A stretch of 64,000 bases of DNA, taken from positions 67,079,660 through 67,143,659 of the forward strand of contig NC_092793.1 of assembly GCF_918797505.1 (NCBI RefSeq), given 5' to 3'. The position numbers were made by a program, and so were the translations under genes. The notes beneath the pieces are model-generated. The model ran no database searches, had not been told where the DNA came from, and worked only from the letters and a program-made list of their open reading frames with translations. This document shows positions 24,301 to 37,329 of the stretch, piece after piece (within the stretch, counting starts at the first letter, position 1; every line of letters starts with the position of its first letter). Origin of the DNA: Bemisia tabaci (taxonomy: Eukaryota > Arthropoda > Insecta > Hemiptera > Aleyrodidae).

Positions 24301-27300
24301 TAATTAGAGCACGCATCTGCCGACTTAAGTGGAGACTTGAACGCCGAGTAGAAACGTAAGCTTCATCCAGGAGTAGCCACAAGAGAGCATTTCTCGCGGT
24401 GTAAAGCGTCGCCTTTTATCCGATTGACCGCTCATGGATAGAAGGCCGCAACCTCACCTATTTCACACAATTTCAAGCCAAACTAACCCTATACATTGGT
24501 TCTTGAAATAAAGAGTCAAAGTATTCCTACATTTCAAAGAGGGCATACTCTTAAACGAGCTGTTGACATTTACAAATCAGGAAACCCTCTTAAAGGTTTT
24601 TCCCTTTCTTTTTCTACGTAAAAAGGCAATCTTGCATTCATTGTACGAGTTTGCATGTCTACCATATGCAACATTAATTCATCCCAATAAAATTCAACAC
24701 AATTTTTGCATAAATATTTAATTTTTTATGCTGCATCTCGATGGTGAAAATGGACTGATTTTGCAATTGGGAACCTCTATTTAGGATTCATTTTAGAAAC
24801 AGTGTGTGTGGCATTAGTTCCCGTTTACAGATAGGTGATTTTGTGGACGAGTCAGAAATATTAGTTCCTTATTGCAAAAAGTAGTCTATACATATCAAAT
24901 TACATACCTCTGTTTACGCCCTCAACAAGGCGCGCGGCGTTAGAATCACCTCTCCACGTTTGGTAGAGGGATACTTTTTAATACGCGCAACATTTACGGT
25001 GAAACCACTATTCCATCACATGCGTGCTCGTGTTGCCTACATTAAAAATTGAAGGCGAACTGGCATGGCGTTAAATTCCTGCTTACTGTTTGATAAAAAG
25101 CTGGTTTAGTGTGCATTCTAGGTAAGCGTGCCATTTCACGACGATACCACTATTCGATCACGTGGGAGCTCGTGATGCCTACACAAAAAATTGAAGGCGA
25201 GCTGACTTGACGATTTAACGAAGGTCGACTCCAGTTCTTATTCTTGTGAGCGGAAACTTCAAGCTTCTTGTAACCGAAGCTAATTGAAACGTTAATACCT
25301 CAATTAAAAGTTAAATCTAGAAATGTTTGATGTGCAAATTGTGTTCTACGAGACGTTTTAAAGAGAAAACACGAATTAGAATGTTCGAATTTGCATTTTG
25401 TTCGGTTCTTTAGTGTTGTAAATCGAACTATTTGACAGCGGTGTTCTATACATACGGCAATTGAGACGGATATTAGTGAACAATTGAAGGCCCAAATAAA
25501 TAAGTCAGTAAATTAGACTTTAAATAAAATTGTAAGAAGAGACGGCAAAAAGAAGAGTAGTTTGAATAAATTAGATGATATGGGTGAGAGTAAAAATAAG
25601 ATCAAAATAATTTTAATTATTAATATAAATATCATTCATATCATGCAATATTCATTCAAAATATTTTCTGTTCTGCCATTTCTACTTTACTTCTAATTCA
25701 CCTACTTATTTTTTAAGTTCTTCGTACCCTGTATTCCGTGTAAATTTTCAAATCGTGTATGGTAAAACGTTGGCAAATGGTGCATTGTACGCAAACGTTA
25801 CCGGTTTAATTTATTCACAAATAGTGTTGCGATAGGTAATTGTGCGCTAACGTTACCAGTTCAATTTATGCACGAATGCGATGTTGACGGTAATGGAGAT
25901 GTTGCATGTGTGAGGGATTTGCAATCTGACCATTGATTTTTATGTACAAGTTCGCGAGAAACACGATGGTGCCACTAGTTTTCTCTGAAATCATCTCCCA
26001 AGCTCAAAAAAAGCTCCTAAAGTGAGGCCAAAATAGAGGGGATATCCCGCCCTACCCTGAGAGTCCACCTCTACATCAGAACAAACTCTCCATACAAAGA
26101 TAGGGAGCAAATACATTAGCAGGGTTGCCGTGTTTTCAGTTTTGGAGTCCCCGAATAAAGTGGCTCCCTATCTTTGCATGGAGAGTTTGTTTTGATGTAG
26201 AGGTGGACTGTCAGGGTAGGGTGGGATATCCCCTCCATTTTGGCCTCACTTTGAGAACTTTTTTTGAGCTTGGGAGATGATTTCAGAAAAAACTAGTGGC
26301 ACCATCGTGTTTCTCGCGAACTTTTACATAAGAATCAATGGTCAAATCGCAAATCCCTCACACATGCAACATCTCCATTGGAAACGTTATCGGCACGAAA
26401 AATGTGGGCATATCTATCCCTAAACGCACCATTCAAATACAATTCCTGTTGGCGCTCAGGATGAGTTCGGAGGGTTGACACGCGGCCGATGTGAGAAGCG
26501 AAGCGGTAGATTGACGAGATTTTTGCTCACAGGCGCAATTAGCACGGCTGCATATTGTGGCCTGGCCGCATGCATCGCACCGAGCAGGAGCCACGCATCT
26601 CGCCGCTCCAGTTCCGACGGTGCATTTTTGCAATTGCACCGACCGGAGTGAAGCGTCAATTATGATATGAATGGAGAAAACTCTCAACTCAAACTTATTT
26701 GATAAGTATGCTTAATTTCCCCTCTCTTTGTTTGTCGTCCATTTCTCGACTCTACTGACTTTCAGCATGGTTGCCGGCCTGGCCCAAGAGTTTTAAATGG
26801 ACTAGCCTTTTGCAATAAGGAACTACTTATTTAGTAACAACGCTTGTGCAATTAGTTTTCTTATGCAGTTATAGGTATTGCTCTCATTGACAAATTAAAA
26901 TTGTAGTTTCCTCTTGCAAAATTCAGTCCAAATCAACATACGCAGCCCATGAAGGTGTACACGGAAAAAAATTAAATGTTGATTTAGCATTTATACTGTT
27001 AAAAAGATGTCCGACAAGTTCCAAATGCTGATTTTACAATACAAAAATGCCAACATAACATTTTAATTTGTTCGTTTTGCAGTGGGCGTAGTTACGTTGG
27101 CATTTGTTAAAATCAGCATTTGAAACTTGTCGAACATCTTTTTAACAGTATAAATGCTCAATCAACATTTAATTTTTTTCCGTGTAGTAGTCTCAAAGAG
27201 TCACGAGCATTTCCCTCCATTTCCAATTTTCCATTTCCATTTTCCAATTATTTGCTCCAAAATCCCATTCTTCCCTTTGAACATTTCACTCGAATACCTA

Positions 27301-30300
27301 ATTTGTAATAACTATTGTCGTATTGTTTATTCATATTAAAACAAAAAAACTTAGAAATCACTCTATTTTATATTTTTCAGTGTTAGTAATTACAGAGAGA
27401 GTTATTGGACTACCGACAGTAATTTTGAAGACAATTTTACTTGAGATAGTGACGAATTTTTCGCCGTGCGACGATGAAAAAGAACTCTCGGAAGCTGCGT
27501 CTTTGCGTAATTGGACCACATTTTGGAATGAAGGACCACTAATAATTCAAGCGCATTTTAGGAACAACGTACATGCCATTAACTCCCCTACGCAGATAGG
27601 TGTTTTTACTGATATGACAAAAACACTGTAGGTCTTATAATTGAAAAATGTAGTCCTTTTGTATAAAATTCTATCATTACTGGATCGCCCACTGAAATAC
27701 GAGCAAATTTTTCTTGTTTAATGTTGTTTCAATGAACATGCGAGCAAATTAAAACCGGCATCATCGTTCTTCCTTGTTCACGAGGCAAGCGCGATGCACG
27801 ACGAAGCAAGGAGAGAGAAAATAATATACGACGAGGATATGGGCTAAAAGGTGGACTCAATATGACAGCATGTAGCTCGGGGCCAGAGTTACGACATACT
27901 TGTCATATACTGGGAAAAATATTCGTCCTTTAAAAGCAAGCCGCGCGATTGAAATATTTCTTGCTCTGTGAGATGGGGGCATTAAAGATTCCTCTCACTG
28001 AAAGTGGAATCTCACTTTTACTCGTTAGTATTAAATGGACCCCCTTTCTAATTCCCTGGACAGAAGCCAAGCAAAAACTAAAAAGCGCGATCCTCGTGGT
28101 CAATACACCTTTTTTAAATAAGAAGAAAAAAAATCCACGAGCCGAGCCGTCACTTGATTTGATAAACGAGAAGCGAAACCACGGTGAATTTGCAAAAACC
28201 GCGTATCTCATTTGCAGTGTTTCAAAATCTCCGCTTTCATTTTTTCCTCGCCACAGGACTGAGGAGGAACCAATAGTATTGCTTGACATCTTCATGGAAT
28301 ATCCTTCACGAATAGATAAAATCAGGGAAATTCTGAAGAAATGACGTTGAGTATTTAGGAATCGAAAAACAAAAATTATGAGAGGAATTCTGCAAACCAA
28401 GATACGTGGTTTAAGAGTTTCACCGTCATCACACTCTGGAGTGAAATACACGCAGTCCGATTTTCATTATTATAGGTATTTTCAGAAGCGTAAGACTTTC
28501 CCTGGTAAAAATTGGCAGGAGAATATGTGTTCCAAAATACCATAGACCTACAGTCGGCTGTAAGATTTCCAATAGCTTCTACAGCCGGCTACACAATATC
28601 TTATAGCCTTCTATAGCCGATGGCAATTAAGCAACAGCCAGGCGATAAAGTGTATGCTAAAAGTTACTAATTACGGATGCTAAGACTTTTAAACGGAAGC
28701 TCCGTACTTTTGATGGATGCCTGCCAGTCCTAATATATTAGAGCGCCTTCAGTTTCGTATGATACGGTGCAATACCTCTGGTGTGAAATAGTTGCTTCAA
28801 GCGCCGTGGCACGCTATGCGGCGCGGCAGGCGGGCAGCCAGCGCAGAACGGGCATCGGCGCCTACAAACCTAACAGGGATACTTCACGCGTTGCGCAATG
28901 CGTGAAGTATCGCTGTTAGGTTCGTAGGCGCCAGTGCGTCGCCGCTCCGCTTCATGTTAGGCTCCAATATTTAATCTGGCGGAGTGAGCGTTATTCAACT
29001 CATGATTTTGAAATTTTTGCACATCCTGTATGGATTATTCTCATTTTAATTGATGAAAAAAAATATGTATTAAAGGAAAATATAATGTGTGTTTTGTAAA
29101 TATTAAGGTGGTTCCGTATCAAACTTAATGATTTCCAAAGCACACGAATTTCTACACAATTTCTAATAGCCTTTTATAATCGATGGCGAAAAAGCAACAG
29201 GCAGGCGATAAAGTGTGAAGCCCGGCGATAGGAAGTATAGCCCGGCTGCATAATTTTTTATCGCTTCGTATAGCCCGGCCGTATGATTTTCTCCGCATTC
29301 GACAGCCAGCTTTATGATTTTCTGTAGCCTTCTTTAGCCGGCTATAAAAATTCCTATGGTATTTTGAAACGCTGCTCTTATCGCCAATTTTTACCAGGGT
29401 TCCGTTTTCTTAAAAATATATTATTCAAATTGCAAATTTCAGTCATGATTTTGTTTTGGTTCGACAGTTCTGAGCTTTTCCCGTGTCCGAGTGTTTGTTA
29501 AAAACGCGCCTTTCAGTAGTTGCAGCAACATTATAAGTTTAATTTTTAGTTTGATTTAGTTAGCATTAGGGTAAATTTTTCCACGGGTGATTGCATTTTT
29601 ATAAAACTGTCAGCTTAGAACGTCGCACTGAGGAGCAGGTTCGATATTCAAGATATCTGCTAAATTGAATCGTTTGTGATTAGATCGGTAATGTATCGAT
29701 GTTGATCGATATTGATCGAGATTTATGTGCTTGGTCCAATAACAAATCAGCAACAACAATATGGGCCCCGTCGCTGGAAATTAAGGTGGACAAATTCATC
29801 AATCTGAAATAGGTGTCTACGGAAGAGAGAGTAGAATTGGATTCAGACGAGCACTTTCAAAGAACAATCAGCTCCGGAACGAGATCTCTTTTTATTTGGT
29901 GATAATTAGAGCCATAAAACGATTTTGTACAACAGACTTGAACAGTTTCTTTTATAGATTCGGTCCGCAATGTGCTGAATAATTTTTACTGGCCGTTTCG
30001 TTTTTATCACCCTCGTCATTCAACTTGCTTCGCCCGTTGTTTGACGTCTTTCCCCAATCTTATTTGCTTGTGTTGAGTCTGTGAACCAGAGAGCATGTGA
30101 TTTTAAGATCAAAGCTCCTGTCAGAGTCTTCATTTTGACTGTTGGCCCACTTTCTAATACATCCATTGCACTTCGGTCCACCTACTATTGTGTCCACATT
30201 TATTATTTCCCCAAATGTTCATCGGGGACGGACAATATGACAATGATGAAAATAAATCGGCAGTTGTTTTCAGCACATCTTTGAAGTTAGCAGCGTAGCT

Positions 30301-33300
30301 TCTCTCAAATGATTTCAGAAGTAGACTAATGAATTGCTATGTACCATCTTGCAAGTCTTCGCTGGTGTCTTATAAAAAAAATTATGGTCAACATTTCACT
30401 TAAAAACACAAATTTTTGGTTTCGAAAGTCAGCAGTCAAACTCTTTGCAAACATTTCGCGTGAGACATCAATCGACGCGTCTCGGTTTGCTGTAGTCCTC
30501 ACTGAAGTCTTAAAACAATTTTCTATCGTTTAAAAAAAAAAAAAACCGGATAAAATCCAGAGGCGACAAGTGAATTGCCCGGAATATACGTCACGATCGA
30601 GGAAAACTTAAATTTCACCGACAACCAGCACGAAAGTCGAGAAGAGATCTCTGATTTCGCCCGAAAAATTGAGCGTATGCAACCCGGCCCACTGCGGAGT
30701 TAAAATAGTTGCATGTTGGATTCGAACCCAGCTTCGAAAATTCTTCCATTGTTGTGCGCCCCGCCTGTTATTCAAATGCCGACTTTATATTCCGGATGGG
30801 ATATATATCGGTTGGTTCAGATCGCGTTATTTTGTTTGTGATTCGTTCCCTATAGAAACTGAAGAGCCTGTACAGGAAGTTAGACGGGATATTTTTAGAC
30901 GATTCCAAATCCATCGGGTGTGATAGAAAATGACTAAACGAATTTTAAACTGAAAATCATGATCCTTAAATCAATTTTTTGATGGAGAAACAGACTAGGA
31001 TAATACTTATTTAACTTCACTGGATACAACGAGAGCCTTCATATCAAAAAATGTAATCCTGTTCAATCCTCCTCTCATAATCATGCCATTGTGATTTCAA
31101 TTTTTTTGCTGAATGTCATTCCATCAAACTTTCTCGATAATTCTCATCAGGCTGGCAGCTAGTGACTTAAATCTCCGGAGGTTAAGCCGCGGAGCGGCCA
31201 GGGGGCTTGACCCCTGAGTTATTTCCTAATATTGTATTGAGAGTTATATTTTCCGATGGTGGAGCTAGGAATGCATTTATATCAGCGTCGGCTCGCGCAC
31301 CCGTCTCGATGGACAACGCTCCTCATCGATCATCTTTTCGTAGCCGTTCGCGTCCGCACTCGCGGCTTTGATGAGTGGTTAACAGCCGCAATCGTGGAAC
31401 CGGTCACGATCACCGCCCCCAATAACCCCCTCCACCCCCTTACCCTCCTCATACTCTCACGGCTTCTCAACAACGGGAACCATCGATGAAGCTCCCACTT
31501 TTGGAAGCACTTTGTGGATCGACGAGCCGAAATCCGAAAATGCCAAATACGGTGGCAAATGAGTCCACTCTTCCGAAAAAAAAATATTCTCTAATGCATT
31601 CCTTTAATATTCCCTTTTTTGTTCGTGGCTTATCTTTCGTGCGACGAGAATGGTCTCCTCATTGACATTAATCATATTTGAGGGGCTGGGAGAAAAATGC
31701 GCGTCATAAGTGGAGTTGTTGACAAAGTTGAGGTATCCATGGTTGCAAGTAAAACTATAGTCATAATGCATATTGTGTGAAAAATTTGCTCCCAAATTCC
31801 AATTTCTAAGTATCAAAAAGTCAGTTTGACCTTTCTTTCCGCCGCGCCATAAGGATCCGTGTAATTCCGAAACTTCAAACACGTACTTCTCGAAATAGCG
31901 AAAACTGCACTTAAGTGCCTTGTCCTCCAAGCCCTTCATTTCATCATAAAATATAGGCTAAGTGTTGTGATTCGAAACTACTAAAGGTATCTCATCCATA
32001 AAAACGGTTATCTGCACAGAAGCACATACGTTGTTTTAAAATTAGTCATGCAGAGATGGTAGTTCTTAATCTCAAGAAGTCTGTATGCGCAACTTCCTCC
32101 CCTCTTCCTGGCTATGGAACTTGAGGTAATGCCGCAAGTTCTGCCGTACGGCGGGAGGAGGGCAGGGTCGCGAGGTCAAAACTTGGAGGAAGGAGGGAAG
32201 GGGAGGAGGAGGAAGAAAGCTGCGGGAAGTTGACCCTTAACGGTGCCCGGGCCCAGTCTTTCTGCCTCGCCGTATCCGCACCCACGTACCTAATCCTCCA
32301 GCGCGCGCTAAGCGTCATCAACCAACGACTCAAAGCCGGCAAGTTGTACTGCCGTGCTACGGAAAAACGCCGTATGAACATTCGAGGGTTGCCAAATTTT
32401 CCAAATATTTATTTTTCAGGAAAGTTATGATTACTTACCCGATAAATTTTCAAGAACTTTAGGTAAAATTGCGAACAAAATTATCTGAAAACTTGAAAGA
32501 AAATTTTTTGCCAAATTTCCCTAAAATTCGTAATTTGCCGAAGGAAATTTGGCAACGCATAAAGGTTCGTACGGCGTTCTTCCTTAGCACGGCAATGTAG
32601 CCGTCAAATTCGTCTGTGAACGATGCAACTATGAATGTAGTACGTCAAGCTAATCTTAAAACTAGGAAAACAATTGGTTCACCCTTTAGGGAACAGTGTA
32701 CATTATAAAGAACGGTCATTCGCACGGAGATCAATGCTGCCGTGCCAAGGAAGATCACCGTATGATCCATCAGGCGTTGCCAAATTTCTTTTGGTAAATC
32801 ACGAATTTTAGAAAAATTTATGAATAATTTTTTTTTCAATTTTTCTGATAATTTTGTTCGCAATTTTACCTACAGCTCCTGAAAATTTCAATGCAACATA
32901 TTCGTAATTTTCCTCAAAAATAAACATTTTATCGAAAGAAAATTTGGCAACGCTCGAATGTTCATGCGGCGTTTTTCCTCAGAACGGCAGTATGGGTTTA
33001 AAAATTGCCATTAATTGAGTGTTAATTGATTTCACGCTTGAGTGTTTTAAACGCTGGCATTCATAATTGAATACAGTTTTTGGGCCCAGTGACTTTAACG
33101 CATGGATAGGAAAAAAGACTAACACGGTAACAGTGGAGGTAAGGAAGTCTGCAACGCTGCAGACCGAGAGGCGAATCTCTGCAGTTTCACCATCAATATG
33201 TAACCATAATACTGATCTCTTTTAACGTTTCGAAGTCGTATTTGAAATATCATAGTTCTTTCTCGCCCCCCCTCCGCCCCCCCCCCCAAAAAAAAAATTA

Positions 33301-36300
33301 ATGAAGAGAGAGATGAGTGAGAAATATTTAATGTTTTCAGAGAAAGAAGCAGATGTCACTACGACGTTTCCAGAAATAACGTTCATTTTTAAGGCCAGAG
33401 CAGTCGTCTCTCGGAAAATAAAATTTCGAGAGGCAACGCTTTACTATTGTATTCCTTTTGGAAAACGCTACAACGAGATAGGGCTGTATTTTGAAACATC
33501 TTTTAAGGGTCATTTTGCCGTTATGGGTACTACGGTTTGTAAGACGGGACTTTTTTTCCGAGTGCACGTCAAAAGTCGAGCGGACAGCTGACCTTGACAT
33601 GCGTAGAAATTTGATTGGAGGTGAGAAATTGGATTCGTGCGTACGACGCGACGCGGGGCCTCCGCTCGATTATCCTCATCCCGATGACGGGCTCGGGTTC
33701 GGGAAAAAACTTGATTATCCGCGATGGAAATCACCGCCGTGAAATCGATTAGCGGATACGGGAATAGTTTGACGAGCAAGAGCGGCCATTAGGGACTCCG
33801 GTAGTCGCTGGAAATCGGCCCCCTCCTCATATGGGAGAGCTGAGAGCCACCTATCCGGCCCCCACATCGCTGAATAAGACGTATTTCTGTCAAACTGAAC
33901 TATGTGCATTATGACGTGAGCCCAGTTATACATATATTCTTATGAGTCTTAGGGCTCACGTCTTAATGCGCATAGTTCAGTTTGGCAGAAATGCGTCCAA
34001 TTCTACCGGGTTCCGTTCCCTTACTTTGACAGTAACCTCTTAATCTGCCGTGCTGAGGAAGAACGCCGTATGAGCCTTCAGGCGTTGCCAAATTTCTTTG
34101 GATAAAATACGAATTCATACGGAAATCTGTGAAGATTTTTCCTCCGATTTTTCAGAGAATTTCGTTTGCAGCCAGATCTAAGTTATCTGAAAATCTCAAG
34201 AGAAAATATTCACAACTCTTGTCAAAATTAAACATTATATTGGAGGAAATGTGGCAACCCTCGAATGTTCATACGGCGTTATCCTTAGCACGGCAGTAAT
34301 CAAGTCCTACGCGCCTTGGTCTTTAGGCAAAAATTGAACCGTCTCAGGCTTGATGGCTCTGTACCCCGCAGAGACAATATATCGTCACCCTCCGACCAAA
34401 GCCAAACGCCATGGCACATTTCAAAATATCCTTCCAGAAATTGTTGATTGAATCTGTTTGAAAATTTTACTAAATTTCACCGGCAGCACAAAGAAAAGTC
34501 AGTGAAATTTTCAGACAGATTCAACCAACAATTTCTCCGTAAAAAAATAAAATGGCGGCGGGAATTTTTAAATGTCGCAAGGCGCTTGTGATATGTACTT
34601 TGACCGGAAGGTGACGATATTTTTATAACCTCGCACTGCTATCTTCCCTACGTGGTATAAAAGGTATGTTCGGAAGTCAACTCTCTGATTCGCCGGGGAC
34701 TTAAACTGTTAAAGTTTGTTGGTCTTTCCACCGTATTTAAAGTGATTTGTCAAGGTTTCTGACGTGGTCGAGCTGACATGCGATGTATATCGCATCGATT
34801 ATGTAAAAAATCTCGGCAGATTTTAAATGTTTAGCCAAAAAAAAGGACTATAGCTCCTGCACATGTGCCTAAAGAATCACTCTAGACCAAAAAATTGGCA
34901 AAACCTACAGAAATAAAAGTGGAATTCTTTTTGTTGACAAACCTCGCATTCGATACAGAAATCGAAAACTTTATCGAATGCGAGGTTGTTTTCTAAATAG
35001 GATTCTGCTTCACATGCCTCTGAATTTTGCCAATTTTTTGGCCAGGTTCTCCAGAAAATTTGTATCTTATCAGAAAAGATTTGGCAACACTTAAACGATC
35101 ATACAGCATTTTCGCTCAACACGGCAGATTCGATGAGCGAGTTGAGAAAAACGAACAGATTTGATCGTATAGCGCGATGTGGTGATCGCGGTCCAGTGTT
35201 CGATGTTTAAATTCAAATCGAAATGATCTACGAACGAAGATTAAACTTTGGTCGACCGCAAGTTGCGAAGTTGCAAAACTGCCAGGAAAAAATGTAAATC
35301 GGTAAGTATCTACGGACTATCCTCAATTAAGGCAACTCTTTTAGCCTTGTTCAAAGCGGCACTTTTCGGATGAAATGTTGCGACTTACTGAAAAAAAACC
35401 TTTATTTTTGAGAAACAAATTATGAATGGAAATGAATCATCTAGAATGATAGATCGAAATAGACGCTGTTCTATTTTTACGGCTGTGCATTATCTGGCAT
35501 ATAAACGGATTGGGTTTACGAAATAACTAATAGGCTCTAAAGCTGTCAAACTACCATTTACTTGCAGTCAAAAGGAATATACCTTTCTTTCTTCTTTTTT
35601 TCGAAATGCATTGGAGGAATACTAGAACATTTTTTTTATGAGTTCATCATTCAAACAGAAATAATTAATCTTGTGATCACCGGTTCGAGTGTGAACAAAA
35701 ACATCTGAGAGTCTGGAGAAAGAAACAAAAAAAAAACCGTTACTCATAACTTGAGCTGATATGCAATATAGAGAAAGTTCAGACCACTAATAGAGGGGCA
35801 AGAACACGCTTTCGTCGATAGCTAAAGGGAATCTTTCAATATTTTAGATGAACTGAATATTTATGGCCTCCTTCTTTTACTAAATTACTAATTTTAGCCC
35901 ACGGATACGTGTAATGATGGAGCAACCTGAACTTTCCTAGGGAGAGCGATTGACTGTATCTCACAAATCCTCTCACGCAAAAATACCTCCCCCCCCCCCC
36001 TCCGCGCTACTTTGTCTATTGTGAGTTATGTAATTTTCAGGGAAATCGAAATAAAGATGTGAAAAACGGGCTTTTGACCGAACAATACCTTCATTTACCT
36101 CTACTTTGTATTCTCCAGCTACCTCAATCCCACTGTTTTACCCTTTCAGTTCCTGTGAAAATATAATCATGTACGGTCTTATACGTGGAGTTCTACGTAT
36201 GCAAATCGGAAAAATAACACTGGGTCACGGTTGATTCAGAATGGTCTTAAACGCCAAGATTCATGATCAAAAACAGTTATTCAGCAAAACTAAAATTCCA

Positions 36301-37287
36301 TTACTGCGAGGGTCAATATTTCTGTGCCTGTGCCCTTACTTGGATCATTTGGGCAAAAACTCATGAGAGGAGAGAATGGAAGAATTGAGGAAATTCAATG
36401 GAGTCGGAGAGTTGTATAAAGGACCTTTAATTGAGAAATGTGACCATAGCTCTAAGAAATTGGAAACTGAACTTATTACAACACAATGCCAAATGATACA
36501 AGAATATAATAAATGAGAGAAACTTTTTTCAGGCACATTCTAATACACCTATTGTTTGGAATTTTCTTGAATGTCACCCAGCTGATCATGGCTGAAACTT
36601 TCCAAAGATCACGGACTGGGGATCTGGAGCCGTGTTTAATTACCCAAAACAGATTCAATTTACCCGACGATGTGAATTCCCATTGCCGACTTGGTTTCAC
36701 ATGAGTTCCACGCTTGGCTGCCTTTCATTCCCACGCTAAGCCCCCCTCGCCCCCCTTCCCTGCTGCCAAGTCGCCTCCCCCTCCCCCGCTCTTGAGTTCG
36801 TCGACACGACTGGCAAAGAGGAGCCCTAGTTAAGACAACAATATTTACCCGATACAAGATTTGAATTTGTGCAAAATTCTTGTATTTATTGGCTCAATAG
36901 AGAATTTGCATGCAAATTTTTTATTGCTTTACCTGAAAGTGCTTAAAGAGCTGATTTCACAGTATTTCTTTAAATTTTTTTCTGATATTGGAAATAGTAT
37001 AAAAATATATTTAAAAGTGAGAGAATGCACCGCCTAGTGACGTCATCTGGCGGCATTCCCCATGTATTTTAGCAGATTAGATCACTTTGTCATATCTTCT
37101 CCAATAATTGTTCAATTCGTGGACCAAGGGTATCCTCGTGTTCAGTTCACTTAGTGGTTTCCACTTAGATACGAAATTCATCAAGACACCTGCAATTTCT
37201 CTGATGTGTCAATATTGAGTTAGCGCTGAAGGAATATAATCGGTCCATTTTGATAGGATTTAAATCAGTTTGCGGAATTATGTTACC

Positions 37288-37329
<42 letters not shown>

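Noticed and set aside
27930..28451. 173-codon minus and 131-codon plus frames over the same DNA
   Set aside because: They coincide with a MITE copy (28196-28412) and resemble no known protein; antisense mirror frames are typical of chance openings.
30717..30732. GGGTTCGAATCC on the minus strand as a tRNA B box
   Set aside because: No A box or cloverleaf arms around it; a lone 12-mer is expected occasionally.
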